A stretch of DNA of 64,000 nucleotides from Paraburkholderia silvatlantica (GCF_003096715.1 NZ_QEOL01000004.1:124001-188000); one strand, 5' to 3'; shown: positions 1 through 9,165, numbered from the stretch's first letter. Notes: generated by a model not told the origin, from the letters alone. Numbers and translations: made by a program.

Positions 1-747
1 GATGCACGCGGCGGCGACTGGCAGGTTATCGCGCCCGACCTGCGCGGCTTCGGCCTCTCCGACTGGCCCGTTGCGCAAGGACAGGCCAGCAACTACTGGT
101 TCCCCGACTATCTCGCCGATCTCGATGCTCTGCTTGCCCACTACGCGCCCGAGGGTCAGGTCGATCTCGTCGGGCACAGTCTCGGCGCGAACATCGTCTG
201 CCTCTATGCGGGCGTGCGGCCCGAGCGCGTGCGGCGCGTGGTCGATCTGGAGGGTTTCGGCCTGCCGGCGCCGTCACCCGGACAGGCGCCGGGCCGCATG
301 CGCGAGTGGCTCGATGCAGTGCGCACACCGCCGCAACTGCGCACCTACGCGTCGCTCGACGAGGTGGCCGCGCGGCTCGTGAAGACCAATCCGCGTCTGA
401 TCGCACCGCGCGCGCGCTTTCTCGCGGAACACTGGTCGAAGCCGGACGGCGAGGGCGGTTATGTGCTGCTGGGCGATCCGGCCCACAAAATGCGCGGTCC
501 GCTGCTGTACCAGCTCGACGAGGTCATGGCGATCTGGTCGCAGGTGAGTGCGAGGGTGCTGCACGTCGAAGCGGCCGGCTCCGAAACGCTCGCGCGGCTC
601 GCCGGGGCGGTGCCCATCGGCGAATTCAAGAAGCGTTTCGAGGCGTTTGCCGACTGGCGCGAACGGATCGTCGACGGGGCGGGGCACATGGTGCACCACG
701 ACCAGCCGGAAGAGGTCGCACGCCTGATCGAGGCGTTCTGCGCCTGA
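1..747 (+). CDS. Alpha/beta-fold hydrolase, 5' end outside window
   Basis: The reading frame is open from the first base, so the N-terminus lies upstream; 248 residues are visible. The nucleophile elbow VGHSLGA puts the catalytic Ser at visible residue 60. The oxyanion/cap region begins with PDLRGFGLSD, and the catalytic His sits in GAGHMVHHDQPEE near the C-terminus. This is the usual alpha/beta-hydrolase order. Such enzymes cleave esters, amides or epoxides in the cytoplasm; the substrate cannot be read from sequence. The next gene starts about 107 bases on, same strand. Confidence 0.85.
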   Translation, partial: DARGGDWQVIAPDLRGFGLSDWPVAQGQASNYWFPDYLADLDALLAHYAPEGQVDLVGHSLGANIVCLYAGVRPERVRRVVDLEGFGLPAPSPGQAPGRMREWLDAVRTPPQLRTYASLDEVAARLVKTNPRLIAPRARFLAEHWSKPDGEGGYVLLGDPAHKMRGPLLYQLDEVMAIWSQVSARVLHVEAAGSETLARLAGAVPIGEFKKRFEAFADWRERIVDGAGHMVHHDQPEEVARLIEAFCA

Positions 748-822
748 GCGCAGGGCGCATCGGCCGCGCATTCGGGCGGCGCCAGACGCCGGGTGCCGTC
801 CGACGACTTCACTGCGTTGCAG

Positions 823-828
823 TAAAAT
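823..828 (+). promoter_or_regulatory. Candidate -10 (TAAAAT) for the PHP-domain gene
   Basis: TAAAAT lies 26 bases before the ATG of the PHP-domain gene and would give a leader of about 20 bases. No convincing -35 hexamer is visible at 16-18 bases upstream, so this is only a candidate. Confidence 0.3.
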
Positions 829-854
829 GGACGTTCATCCCTATCCCGCATCCA

Positions 855-1685
855 ATGAACGCCGATCTCCACTGTCACTCCACTGTCTCCGACGGGCAAC
901 TGGCCCCGGCTGCCGTCGCGCAGCTGGCGAAAGCGGGTGGCGTGGGCTTGTGGGCGCTCACCGATCATGACGTGCTCGGCGGGCAGCGCGAAGCGCGCGA
1001 GGCGGCCGAGGCGCTCGGCATGCGCTATTTGAGCGGCGTCGAGATTTCGGTCACCTGGGCGTCGCGCACGGTGCACATCGTCGGCTTGCATGTGGATCCG
1101 GAGTGCGCTGCGCTCGTCGACGGACTCGCGCGCACGCGTGACGGCCGCGCGGCGCGCGCGGAAGCCATCGGCGAGCGGCTCGGCGAACTCGGCATTGCCG
1201 ATGCGTACGAAGGCGCGCTCCGGTACGTCTCGAATCCCGACCTGATCTCGCGTACTCACTTCGCGCGCTTTCTCGTGGAAAGCGGTCGTGCGCAGAACAC
1301 CCAGGACGCCTTTTCGCGCTGGCTCGGCGAAGGCAAGCCCGGTTACGTCGCGCACCGCTGGGCGAAGCTCGCCGACGCCGTAGCATGGATCAAGGCGGCG
1401 GGCGGCGAAGCGATCATCGCGCATCCGGGCCGCTATGCTTACAGCCCGCTCGAATTCGACACGCTCTTCGGCGAATTCATCGATCTGGGCGGCAAGGCCA
1501 TCGAAGTCGTCACGGGCAGCCATACGCCCGACCAGTACGCCGAATATGCGGCCGTTGCACGGCGCTTCGGTTTCGAAGCGTCGCGCGGCTCGGACTTCCA
1601 TGCGCCTGGGCCCGACGCGATCGAGCCGGGCACGCTGCCGCCGTTGCCTTCCGGTCTCAAGCCAGTCTGGGAGCGATGGCTGTAG
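855..1685 (+). CDS. PHP-domain phosphoesterase (RNase AM / TrpH / YciV type)
   Basis: 276 residues. The PHP signature NADLHCHSTVSDG opens the protein, followed by the metal-ligand motifs LTDHDVLGG, IIAHPGRY and SRGSDFHAPG, the standard order for this trinuclear-metal phosphoesterase family. Family members act as 5'-3' exoribonucleases on short RNAs (E. coli Rnm/YciV) or as 3',5'-nucleotide bisphosphate phosphatases. The ATG at 855 is chosen because the conserved family N-terminus starts right there; upstream sequence in frame is not protein-like. The neighbour yciO is also its neighbour in many proteobacteria, which supports orthology with YciV. Confidence 0.88.
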   Translation: MNADLHCHSTVSDGQLAPAAVAQLAKAGGVGLWALTDHDVLGGQREAREAAEALGMRYLSGVEISVTWASRTVHIVGLHVDPECAALVDGLARTRDGRAARAEAIGERLGELGIADAYEGALRYVSNPDLISRTHFARFLVESGRAQNTQDAFSRWLGEGKPGYVAHRWAKLADAVAWIKAAGGEAIIAHPGRYAYSPLEFDTLFGEFIDLGGKAIEVVTGSHTPDQYAEYAAVARRFGFEASRGSDFHAPGPDAIEPGTLPPLPSGLKPVWERWL

Positions 1686-1848
1686 GCCGCGCACGGCGCG
1701 CGGCCCACTCATCCCGCCTGTTTGCTGCAAGGCGTTTCGCGCCAGTCAATCCAGCTTTGTCGTCGCTTTGTGGTACTACGTGCGGTCGCGTGCCGTGGTG
1801 GCGCGCCGTCCCGCTGTTTCCCTCGTCATTCGTCAGCTGATTACTGCC

Positions 1849-2487
1849 ATGTCCCAGTTCTTTCGGCTTCATCCGGAAAACCCGCAGCCGCGGCTCGTCA
1901 AGCAGGCGGCGGAGATCATCCGCGACGGCGGTGTAATCGCGTTGCCGACTGATTCGAGCTACGCGCTCGCCGCCCGCATCGACGACAAGCACGCCGCCGA
2001 GCGCTTGCGCCGCATCCGCGGGCTCGACGAAAAGGCGCTGCTCTCGCTGATGGTGCGGGACCTGTCCGAACTCGCGAACTTCGCCATGGTGGACAACCGC
2101 CAATACCGGCTCATCAAGTCTGTGACGCCGGGGCCATATGTGTTCGTGCTGGTGGCGACAAAGGAAGTGCCCCGCCGCCTCTCGCATCCGTCGCGCAAGA
2201 CGATCGGCCTGCGCGTGCCCGGGCATCCTGTTCCGCTGGCGATCCTCGAAGAACTGGGCGAGCCGCTGCTTGCCTCCACGCTGATCCTGCCGCCCGACAC
2301 GGAGCCGCTCAACGACCCCGACGAGATTCGCGAGCGCCTCGAGAAACAGCTCGATCTCGTGATCGACGGCGGGGCGTGCCCGTGCGAGCCGTCCACCGTG
2401 ATCGATCTGACGGGCGAGGAACCGGTGCTCGTGCGGCCGGGGCGGGGTTCACTGGCGCCGTTCGGCATCGAAGAAGAAGAGGCGTGA
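1849..2487 (+). CDS. yciO: YciO, Sua5/YciO/YrdC-family protein
   Basis: 212 residues. The N-terminus MSQFFRLHPENPQ matches the E. coli YciO type rather than TsaC, and the YrdC fold motifs GGVIALPTDSSYAL, KEVPRRLSHPSRKTIG and STVIDLTG follow. The fold binds double-stranded RNA and nucleotides. The TsaC/YrdC branch makes the threonylcarbamoyl-AMP used for the tRNA t6A37 modification; YciO proteins are a sister branch with weak or unclear activity in that reaction. The start at 1849 gives the conserved N-terminus. An open frame extends upstream to 1435 but overlaps the preceding gene. Confidence 0.88.
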   Translation: MSQFFRLHPENPQPRLVKQAAEIIRDGGVIALPTDSSYALAARIDDKHAAERLRRIRGLDEKALLSLMVRDLSELANFAMVDNRQYRLIKSVTPGPYVFVLVATKEVPRRLSHPSRKTIGLRVPGHPVPLAILEELGEPLLASTLILPPDTEPLNDPDEIRERLEKQLDLVIDGGACPCEPSTVIDLTGEEPVLVRPGRGSLAPFGIEEEEA

Positions 2488-2545
2488 ACGGACGTGCGCG
2501 GCGGGAACACGGCATGACCGTGGCCTGAGCGCATTGACGCATTGA

Positions 2546-2551
2546 TACAAT
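2546..2551 (+). promoter_or_regulatory. Candidate -10 (TACAAT) very close to the protease start
   Basis: TACAAT ends 8 bases before the ATG at 2560. If used, transcription would begin at about 2558 and the mRNA would be nearly leaderless. No -35 hexamer at proper spacing is visible; TTGACG at 2534-2539 is too close. Confidence 0.3.
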
Positions 2552-2559
2552 AGCCCGCC

Positions 2560-3225
2560 ATGGAAGCCAATCTGATTCAGACGATCGTCGTCTACGCCTT
2601 GCCGGTCATCTTCGCGATCACGCTGCACGAAGCCGCGCACGGCTACGTCGCGCGCATGCTCGGCGATAACACCGCGTATGTGCTCGGCCGCGTCTCGTTC
2701 AACCCGATGCGCCACATCGACCCGATCGGCACGATCGCCATGCCGCTCGTGCTGTATTTCCTGACGAACGGCGCATTCGTGTTCGGCTACGCGAAGCCCG
2801 TGCCGATCGCCTTCAGCAATCTGCGCAATCCGCGCTGGGGCACGCTGTGGGTCGCGGCGGCCGGGCCGCTGTGCAACTTCGTGCAGGCCATCGTCTGGGG
2901 CGTGTTCGGCGTGGCACTCGCGGTGCTCGGCGTGGACGAGCCGTTCTTTACCCGCATGGCCGCCGCCGGCGTGGGCGTGAATCTCGTGCTGGGCGTGCTG
3001 AACCTCTTTCCGCTGCCGCCGCTCGACGGCGGCCGCGTGCTCGGGGCGCTCCTGCCCACGCGCGCGAGCATTGCGCTCGCCCGTATCGAGCCCTATGGTT
3101 TCATCATCGTGATGGGGTTGCTCGTGAGTGGCATCTTCACGCGATTCTGGCTGCGCCCGCTCGTCAGTCTAGGTTACGACGCGGTCACGGCCATCCTTAC
3201 CCCTCTTGTGTCGCTCTTTTCATAA
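2560..3225 (+). CDS. Site-2 protease family (M50B) membrane metalloprotease
   Basis: 221 residues, strongly hydrophobic with about five membrane segments. The zinc motif HEAAH is at residues 23-27 and the third-ligand motif NLFPLPPLDGG at 148-158 carries D156, the typical M50 pair. It lacks the PDZ domain of RseP, so it belongs to the short YwhC-like group of intramembrane proteases. Substrates are unknown. The stop lies 4 bases before the trpS start, suggesting co-transcription. The position between yciO and trpS looks like a conserved beta-proteobacterial arrangement; it does not reveal the target. Confidence 0.9.
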   Translation: MEANLIQTIVVYALPVIFAITLHEAAHGYVARMLGDNTAYVLGRVSFNPMRHIDPIGTIAMPLVLYFLTNGAFVFGYAKPVPIAFSNLRNPRWGTLWVAAAGPLCNFVQAIVWGVFGVALAVLGVDEPFFTRMAAAGVGVNLVLGVLNLFPLPPLDGGRVLGALLPTRASIALARIEPYGFIIVMGLLVSGIFTRFWLRPLVSLGYDAVTAILTPLVSLFS

Positions 3226-3229
3226 CATC

Positions 3230-4432
3230 ATGTTCCCAGACCGTATCTTCTCCGGCATGCGGCCCACCGGGTCGCTGCACCTCGGCCACTATCACGGCGT
3301 GCTGAAAAACTGGGTGCGCCTGCAGTCCGAGTATCCGTGCTTCTTTTGCGTGGTCGACTGGCATGCGCTCACTACGCACTACGAAACGCCGGATGTCATC
3401 GAGAAGAACGTCTGGGACGTGCTGATCGACTGGCTCGCCTCGGGCATCGACCCGAACCAGGCCACGCTCTTCATCCAGAGCCGTGTGCCCGAGCACGCCG
3501 AACTCGCGCTGCTGCTCGGCATGAGCACGCCGCTGTCGTGGCTCGAACGCGTGCCGACCTACAAGGAGCAGATCGAAAAGCTGCGCGACAAGGATCTCGG
3601 CACCTACGGCTTCCTCGGCTACCCGGTGCTGATGGCAGCCGACATTCTGCTGTACCGCGCGTCGCTCGTGCCGGTGGGCGAGGATCAGGTGCCGCACGTC
3701 GAGATGGCGCGCGAAATGGCGCGCCGCTTCAACTACATGTACGGCCGCGAACCGGGCTTCGAAGAAAAGGCCAACGATGCGGCGAAGAAGCTGGGCGGCA
3801 AGCGCTCGAAGCTCTACCATGAGCTGCGCAACGCCTATCAGCAGGAAGGCAATGAGGAGGCGCTCGAACAGGCCCGCGCGATGCTCTCGGAGTCGCAAAG
3901 CCTCTCGATGAGCGATCGCGAACGTCTCTTCGGCTACCTCGAAGGCTCGCGCAAGATCATCCTGCCGGAGCCGCAGGTGCTGCTCACGGAGGCTTCGCGC
4001 ATGCCGGGCCTCGACGGCCAGAAGATGTCGAAGTCGTACGGCAACACCATTGGCCTGCGCGAGGACGCCGAGTCGATCACGAAGAAGGTCCGCACCATGC
4101 CGACCGACCCCGCGCGCGTGCGCCGCACCGATCCGGGCGATCCGGACAAGTGCCCGGTGTGGCAACTGCACCAGGTCTACACGGATGAGCAGACGCACGA
4201 CTGGGTGCAGAAGGGCTGCCGCTCGGCCGGCATCGGTTGTCTGGAGTGCAAGCAGCCGGTGATCGAGGGCATCCTGCGCGAGCAGCAGCCCATGCTCGAA
4301 CGCGCACAGAAGTACATGGACGATCCGTCGCTGCTGCGTGCAATTGTCGCGGATGGCTGCGACAAGGCGCGCAAGTTCGCCAACGAGACGATGCGCGACG
4401 TGCGTGAGGCCATGGGCCTCTCGTACAGCTGA
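3230..4432 (+). CDS. trpS: Tryptophanyl-tRNA synthetase
   Basis: 400 residues. Class I synthetase: the HIGH-like motif TGSLHLGH is near residue 13 and KMSKS is at 265-269. It charges tRNA-Trp in the cytoplasm. It is longer than the roughly 334 residues of E. coli TrpS because of a charged helical insertion at about 188-250 and a C-terminal Cys-containing stretch (GCRSAGIGCLECK), both seen in the longer TrpS of some beta-proteobacteria. The start at 3230 is taken because FSGMRPTGS must be near the N-terminus; no clear ribosome site is visible, and translation may be coupled to the protease stop at 3225. Confidence 0.95.
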   Translation: MFPDRIFSGMRPTGSLHLGHYHGVLKNWVRLQSEYPCFFCVVDWHALTTHYETPDVIEKNVWDVLIDWLASGIDPNQATLFIQSRVPEHAELALLLGMSTPLSWLERVPTYKEQIEKLRDKDLGTYGFLGYPVLMAADILLYRASLVPVGEDQVPHVEMAREMARRFNYMYGREPGFEEKANDAAKKLGGKRSKLYHELRNAYQQEGNEEALEQARAMLSESQSLSMSDRERLFGYLEGSRKIILPEPQVLLTEASRMPGLDGQKMSKSYGNTIGLREDAESITKKVRTMPTDPARVRRTDPGDPDKCPVWQLHQVYTDEQTHDWVQKGCRSAGIGCLECKQPVIEGILREQQPMLERAQKYMDDPSLLRAIVADGCDKARKFANETMRDVREAMGLSYS

Positions 4433-4440
4433 CCCGGCCG

Positions 4441-5073
4441 ATGACGTCGACGCCTGCCGCCGGCCCGCTCGCCCACGGGCTCTCCGGGCCGTCGCGCTGG
4501 GTGCGCCGCTGGGCGCACCTCATCGCGCCTGGCGGCACGGTGCTCGACGTGGCCTCCGGCGCGGGACGCCACGCGCGTTGGCTGGCTGGCCAAGGCCATC
4601 CGGTGACGGCGCTCGATCGCGACGCCGCCGCGCTCGCCACGTTGCACGGCGTAGCGGGTGTCGCGACTCTGGAGTGCGACCTCGAAGGCGCGCCGTGGCC
4701 GCTCGCGGCGGACGCCCGCTTTGCAGCCGTGGTCGTCACGAACTACCTGCACCGCCCCCTCATGCCCCGACTCGTCGAGGTGCTGGCGCCGGGCGGCGTC
4801 CTGATCTACGAAACTTTCGCTCAGGGTAACGAGACAGTGGGAAAGCCATCGAACCCCGCTTTCCTGCTCGCTCCCGGCGAACTGCTGGCCGCCTGTACGC
4901 CCGCGCTGCGGGTAATCGCCTATCAGGACGGATTTCTTTCGCAGCCGCGTGAGGCGTATATTCAGCGCATCTGCGCAGTACGGGAAAAAACGACCTCAGT
5001 GTCCCCCGAAAGAGCCGGTAATGTACCTGAGAACCAGGTCCTTCCCGTAACGCGTTACGATCTGACCGGCTAA
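4441..5073 (+). CDS. Class I SAM-dependent methyltransferase
   Basis: 210 residues. SAM-binding motif I is [16 protein letters not shown] at about 35-50, followed by the acidic VTALDRD motif and a later [13 protein letters not shown] strand as expected for a Rossmann methyltransferase. The Tellurite-resistance-like/ubiE-like core is minimal, with no extra substrate domain, so the acceptor is unknown. It starts 8 bases after trpS and is probably in its operon. The last 30 residues are more polar and less family-like. Confidence 0.8.
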   Translation: MTSTPAAGPLAHGLSGPSRWVRRWAHLIAPGGTVLDVASGAGRHARWLAGQGHPVTALDRDAAALATLHGVAGVATLECDLEGAPWPLAADARFAAVVVTNYLHRPLMPRLVEVLAPGGVLIYETFAQGNETVGKPSNPAFLLAPGELLAACTPALRVIAYQDGFLSQPREAYIQRICAVREKTTSVSPERAGNVPENQVLPVTRYDLTG

Positions 5074-5078
5074 TCCGC

Positions 5079-5084
5079 TACAAT
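5079..5084 (+). promoter_or_regulatory. Candidate -10 (TACAAT) for dapA
   Basis: TACAAT sits 33 bases before the dapA ATG and just after the preceding stop. Spacing to a good -35 is poor (GTTACG at 19 bases), so this is a weak call. Confidence 0.35.
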
Positions 5085-5117
5085 CGCGGTTTAACCGACT
5101 CATTTTTCTGGCGTTTC

Positions 5118-6023
5118 ATGGCTAACGGCACTCAGGACGGCATTACGCTGCAAGGCAGCATTCCCGCGATCGTCACCCCCATGCACGAAGACGGCAGTCT
5201 CGACCTGCCGGCATTTCGCAAGCTGATCGACTGGCACGTGGAAGAGGGGACGGATGCCCTCGTCGTCGTCGGTACGAGCGGGGAGTCCGCCACGCTGAAC
5301 GTCGAAGAGCACATCCTGATGATCAGGACGGCGGTCGAGCACGCCGCTGGCCGGATGCCGATCATCGCGGGCGCCGGCGGCAATTCCACGGCCGAGGCCA
5401 TCGAACTCACGAAGCACGCGAAGGAAGTGGGCGCGCAGGCGTCGCTTCAGGTCGTGCCCTATTACAACAAGCCGACCCAGGAAGGCATGTACCGCCACTT
5501 CGCGAAGATCGCCGAAGACGTGGACCTGCCGGTTATCCTCTACAACGTGCCGGGCCGCACGGTCGCGGACATGGCGAACGAGACCATCCTGCGTCTGGCC
5601 GAAGTGCCGGGCATCATCGCGGTGAAAGAAGCGACGGGTAACATCGACCGCGCTGCGTATCTCATCAAGCACGCGCCGAACGGCTTCAGGATTTTCAGCG
5701 GCGACGATCCCACGGCGATCGCGCTGATGCTGCTCGGCGGCCACGGTAATATTTCGGTGACCGCGAACGTTGCGCCGCGCCAGATGAGCGACCTGTGCAA
5801 GGCCGCGCTCGCTGGCGATGCGAAAACGGCACGTGCGATCCATATGAAGCTGTTGTCGCTTCACAAGAACCTGTTCATCGAGTCGAATCCGATTCCGGTG
5901 AAGTGGGCGCTGCAGGAACTCGGCCGCATCGAAGGCGGCATCCGACTGCCGCTCACGCCGCTCGATGCGCGCTACCACGACGTGGTGCGCGCCGCGCTGC
6001 GCGAAGCCGGTCTGGCTGGCTGA
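5118..6023 (+). CDS. dapA: 4-hydroxy-tetrahydrodipicolinate synthase
   Basis: 301 residues, full length. It condenses pyruvate with aspartate semialdehyde, the first committed step to diaminopimelate and lysine. TIM-barrel enzyme with the Schiff-base lysine at K170 ([10 protein letters not shown]), the active-site Tyr at 142 (LYNVPGR) and the GTSGES phosphate/substrate loop at 52-57. bamC follows at 136 bases, the dapA-bamC order also seen in E. coli. A stem-loop (6016-6036) covers the stop region but has no U-tract. Aspartokinase (lysC), which feeds this pathway, is encoded about 50 kb away in the same window. Confidence 0.97.
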   Translation: MANGTQDGITLQGSIPAIVTPMHEDGSLDLPAFRKLIDWHVEEGTDALVVVGTSGESATLNVEEHILMIRTAVEHAAGRMPIIAGAGGNSTAEAIELTKHAKEVGAQASLQVVPYYNKPTQEGMYRHFAKIAEDVDLPVILYNVPGRTVADMANETILRLAEVPGIIAVKEATGNIDRAAYLIKHAPNGFRIFSGDDPTAIALMLLGGHGNISVTANVAPRQMSDLCKAALAGDAKTARAIHMKLLSLHKNLFIESNPIPVKWALQELGRIEGGIRLPLTPLDARYHDVVRAALREAGLAG

Positions 6024-6159
6024 TCCGGTCAGCCAGTCGCCGATTTATCAACCGACGCCGCCAAGGCCCAGCCGCCCAACCACTGAAAGACCTCGGACCG
6101 ACCCCGGCCCCACCGTCTCGCAGAGCAAGGCTTAGCGTTCCCGTATCACGAAGGCCCAC

Positions 6160-7299
6160 ATGAAACGTTCCGCTTTTTCCCTCCACGCAACCCGCATGGC
6201 GGTGCTGGCGCTTGCACTCGGCTCGCTCGCAGGCTGCGAGTCGCTGAACGACATGTTCGCGTCCGATCGCGTCAATTACAAGGACACGCCGAGCGCGCCG
6301 CCGCTGAACGTGCCGCAGGATCTGTCGTCGGCGCCGAACGACCAGAAGTACGTCGCGCCGCCGCCCACGGTCACGCTTGGCGGCGCCGCGCAGCGCACGC
6401 TCACGCCGGCCGGCAACGCCACGCTCGGCGTGCCGGATGCGCAGGATCCGCTCGGCATGCACGTGGAACGCGACGGCGACCGCCGCTGGCTCGTGGTGGA
6501 CGGCCGCTCGCCTGACGACGTCTGGCCGCAGCTGCAGGAATTCTGGACGGAAAACGGCTTCACGCTGACGACCGATTCTCCGTCCACGGGCATCATGACG
6601 ACCGACTGGGCCGAGAACCGCGCCAACATTCCGGACGATTGGTTCCGCCGCACGATCGGCCGCGTGATCGATTTCGCGTACTCGTCGGGCACGCGCGACC
6701 GCTTCCGCGTGCTGGTTTCGCGTGGCCCGGACGGTCAAACCGACATTTCCGTCACGCATAACGCCATGGAAGAAGTGCTGACGGGGCAGGACAAGACCGG
6801 GTCGAAGTGGGTCGAGCGTCCGCGCGACCCGGCGCTCGAAGCCGCGTTCCTCGCCAAGATCATGCAGAAGTTCGGCCTGACCGACGCGCAATCCAAGCAA
6901 CTGCTGACCGACGCACGCCCGTCGACGGCTGGCGTCAAGGTCGCCGCCGGTCCTGACGGCACGACGCTCGACCTGCCCGAAGCGTTCGACACCGCGTGGC
7001 TGCGTGTGGGCCTCGCGCTCGACCGCACGAATTTCACGGTCGATAATCGCGACCGCGAGAAGGGCCTCTACTACGTGCGCTACGCCGATTCGATGCAGGA
7101 GCTCAAGGGCGACGGACTGCTCGGCAAGCTTTTCTACAACCCGAAGAAGGCCGCGAAGGATCAGGGTCCGGAATACGTCGTAGCGGTTCGCTCGACGGGC
7201 AATTCGACCCAGGTTGCCGTGGTCGACCAGAGCGGCCGCATCGATACCTCGTCGGACGCCCAGCGCATCGTCTCCGCGCTCCACGCGCAGCTGAACTGA
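6160..7299 (+). CDS. bamC: Outer membrane assembly lipoprotein BamC
   Basis: 379 residues. A signal peptide ends in the lipobox LAGC with the lipidated Cys at 26. The next stretch (YKDTPSAPPLNVPQDLS) is the conserved unstructured N-terminal segment that in E. coli BamC contacts BamD, followed by two helix-grip domains. It is an accessory part of the BAM complex that inserts beta-barrels into the outer membrane. GAAGG six bases before the ATG is a good ribosome site. The partner BamB is encoded at 15990 in this window. Confidence 0.93.
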   Translation: MKRSAFSLHATRMAVLALALGSLAGCESLNDMFASDRVNYKDTPSAPPLNVPQDLSSAPNDQKYVAPPPTVTLGGAAQRTLTPAGNATLGVPDAQDPLGMHVERDGDRRWLVVDGRSPDDVWPQLQEFWTENGFTLTTDSPSTGIMTTDWAENRANIPDDWFRRTIGRVIDFAYSSGTRDRFRVLVSRGPDGQTDISVTHNAMEEVLTGQDKTGSKWVERPRDPALEAAFLAKIMQKFGLTDAQSKQLLTDARPSTAGVKVAAGPDGTTLDLPEAFDTAWLRVGLALDRTNFTVDNRDREKGLYYVRYADSMQELKGDGLLGKLFYNPKKAAKDQGPEYVVAVRSTGNSTQVAVVDQSGRIDTSSDAQRIVSALHAQLN

Positions 7300-7310
7300 C
7301 GTGCGCTGAC

Positions 7311-8087
7311 ATGCGATTTGCGAGCCTCGGCAGCGGCAGCGAGGGCAACGCACTGGTCGTAGAAGCAGGCAGCGGCACGACGCCCACGCGCGTGCTGCTC
7401 GACTGCGGATTCTCAGCGAAGGAAGTCGAGCGGCGCCTCGCCCGCGCGGGCCTGGCCGCGGACTCGCTCAGCGCGATTCTCATCACCCACGAACACAGCG
7501 ATCACGTCGGCAGTGCGCTCACGCTGGCGCGCCGCTGGTCGGTTCCGCTTTACATGAGCTGGGGCACGGCGCAGGCCGTGGGTGCCGACGACGCGGCAGG
7601 CGTCGAGCTCAACGTGTTGTGGGGCGACGAGACGGTCGAAGTCGGCGAACTCGGCGTTTTGCCCTACACGGTGCCGCACGACGCGCGCGAGCCGCTGCAA
7701 TTCGTGTTCAGCGACGGCGCGAGCCGGCTTGGGGTGCTGACCGACGTTGGCGAGTCGACATCGCATATCAGCAATGTGCTGAGCGGGTGTGACGCACTGG
7801 TCCTCGAATGCAATCACGACCTCGAGATGCTCGCGGCGAGCCGTTATCCGGCTTCGCTCAAGGCGCGCATTGGCGGATCGCACGGTCACCTGAACAACGA
7901 GGCGGCCGGCGGTATCCTAGCGGGACTGGATCGCGCGAAGCTGCGGCATTTGATCGCTGCGCACCTGAGCCAGCAGAACAACACACCGGAGCTTGCGCGT
8001 GCGGCAATGGCCGCGGTTCTGGGAAATGCCGCGACGCAAATCGGGGTCGCTTCGCAAGCCGCGGGTTTCGACTGGATCGCGCTCTGA
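7311..8087 (+). CDS. MBL-fold metallo-hydrolase (YycJ/WalJ-like)
   Basis: 258 residues. The metal-binding HxHxDH motif is THEHSDHVGS, with ligands H60, H62, D64 and H65; later ligands are in VPHDA, GVLTDVGES and GGSHGHLNNE. The start MRFASLGSGSEGNAL is the hallmark of the YycJ/WalJ subgroup, proposed to act in DNA or nucleotide hydrolysis; the exact substrate is not established. It starts 11 bases after bamC and closes this transcription unit before the terminator at 8123-8156. Confidence 0.85.
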   Translation: MRFASLGSGSEGNALVVEAGSGTTPTRVLLDCGFSAKEVERRLARAGLAADSLSAILITHEHSDHVGSALTLARRWSVPLYMSWGTAQAVGADDAAGVELNVLWGDETVEVGELGVLPYTVPHDAREPLQFVFSDGASRLGVLTDVGESTSHISNVLSGCDALVLECNHDLEMLAASRYPASLKARIGGSHGHLNNEAAGGILAGLDRAKLRHLIAAHLSQQNNTPELARAAMAAVLGNAATQIGVASQAAGFDWIAL

Positions 8088-8122
8088 ATCCCGCGCCCGC
8101 GCGACAGCCAAAGCCAGTAGAC

Positions 8123-8156
8123 GAAAAAAAAGCCCATGACGAAAATCATGGGCTTT
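8123..8156. terminator. Bidirectional intrinsic terminator
   Basis: Stem AGCCCATGA (8131-8139) pairs with TCATGGGCT (8146-8154) around a six-base loop. On the minus strand the stem is followed by a run of eight T, so it is strongest for the Bax-inhibitor gene; on the plus strand there is a short TTT. It separates the two convergent units. Confidence 0.88.
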
Positions 8157-8208
8157 CTGCTTGCTGAGGCCGGAGTCTTTCGATCCGGCCCCATCAGAGT
8201 GTGACGCT

Positions 8209-8907
8209 TTAGTTACGGTTGCCGCCGAAGATGCCGAGGATGGCGAGCAGGTTCGTGAACACGTTATACAGGTCCAGATAGATCGCGAGCGTGGCCGAGA
8301 TGTAGTTCGTCTCGCCGCCGTTCACGACGCGCTGCACGTCGAACAGCATGTAGGCCGAGAAGATCGCGATGGCGAGCACCGAAACCGTGAGCATCAGCGC
8401 GGGCAACTGCAGGAACATGTTCGCCACGCCGGCCAGCAGGATCACGATCACGCCCATGAAGAGCCACTTGCCAAGGCCCGAGAAGTCTCGCTTGCTGACC
8501 GTGGCGATGGTGGCCATGGCGGTGAAAATGATGCCGGTGCCGCCGAACGCGAGCATGATGAGCTGCGGGCCGTTCGAAAAGCCGAGGACGAACGACAGCA
8601 GGCGCGAAAGCATCAGGCCCATGAAGAACGTGAAGCCGAGCAGCACGAACACGCCCACCGAGCTGTTCTTGGTGCGCTCGATGGCGAACATGAAGCCGAA
8701 GGCGATCGCGAAGAACGCGAGCAGGCTCATGGCCGGGCTGGTAGCGGCAAAAAGCGAGAAGCCGGTCGCGACGCCCACCCACGCGCCGAGCACCGTCGGC
8801 ACCATCGACAGCGCGAGCAGCCAGTAGGTGTTGCGCAGTACGCGGTTGCGGGTCTCCGCCGAGGTGACGGCGCCGCCGCGGCCGAAGTTATAGGGATACT
8901 CGTTCAT
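8209..8907 (-). CDS. Bax inhibitor-1 / YccA family inner-membrane protein
   Basis: 232 residues with about seven hydrophobic segments; the N-terminus is MNEYPYNFGRG and the C-terminal half contains FDVQRVVNGGE and ALAIYLDLYNVF, close to the BI-1 family signature. Members include YccA, an FtsH modulator, and YbhL/YetJ, a pH-gated calcium leak; which role applies here is not clear. The ATG at 8907 is chosen because AAGGAG lies six bases upstream on the coding strand. HflK and HflC, the other FtsH partners, are encoded 12 kb away in the window, which makes a YccA-like role attractive but unproven. Confidence 0.88.
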   Translation of the reverse strand: MNEYPYNFGRGGAVTSAETRNRVLRNTYWLLALSMVPTVLGAWVGVATGFSLFAATSPAMSLLAFFAIAFGFMFAIERTKNSSVGVFVLLGFTFFMGLMLSRLLSFVLGFSNGPQLIMLAFGGTGIIFTAMATIATVSKRDFSGLGKWLFMGVIVILLAGVANMFLQLPALMLTVSVLAIAIFSAYMLFDVQRVVNGGETNYISATLAIYLDLYNVFTNLLAILGIFGGNRN

Positions 8908-8968
8908 GCTTTCTCCTTGCGTGAGACGCGTGGGTGAGGGGGCGCAGGTGCGCGGTCCGCACACCCAT

Positions 8969-8997
8969 AAGATAAGTGCGCCGACCCAGAGTTTCAA
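8969..8997 (-). promoter_or_regulatory. Sigma70-type promoter for the Bax-inhibitor gene
   Basis: On the minus strand TTGAAA (8997-8992) is followed after 17 bases by TATCTT (8974-8969). Hexamers and spacing fit the housekeeping sigma. The leader to the ATG at 8907 would be about 55 bases. Confidence 0.5.
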
Positions 8998-9156
8998 CGG
9001 GTTGCCACACAGTTTCCGTTATGTTTGCACACCATATGCCGCCAATCTTAAGCCTCTCTGAATGGCACGGCAGCGCGGTGCATATGCCCGGCTTGCGCTC
9101 ATTTGCCCCGGTTCGCCGGCCTATGAGGGTTCAATCGCAATCATACATGGGAACAT

Positions 9157-9165
9157 GCTACAATT
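9157..9165 (+). promoter_or_regulatory. Extended -10 element for ndk
   Basis: TGCTACAAT is an extended -10 (TGn plus TACAAT). No good -35 is seen, which extended -10 promoters tolerate. Transcription would start near 9172, about 40 bases before ndk. Confidence 0.5.

Noticed and set aside
1722-1952. Small plus-strand frame overlapping the yciO start
   Set aside because: Overlaps yciO in another frame, no ribosome site and no conserved features.
6016-6036. Terminator at the end of dapA (CTGGCTGA / TCAGCCAG)
   Set aside because: The stem is perfect but no T-run follows and the stem includes the stop codon; it may only stabilise the mRNA end.
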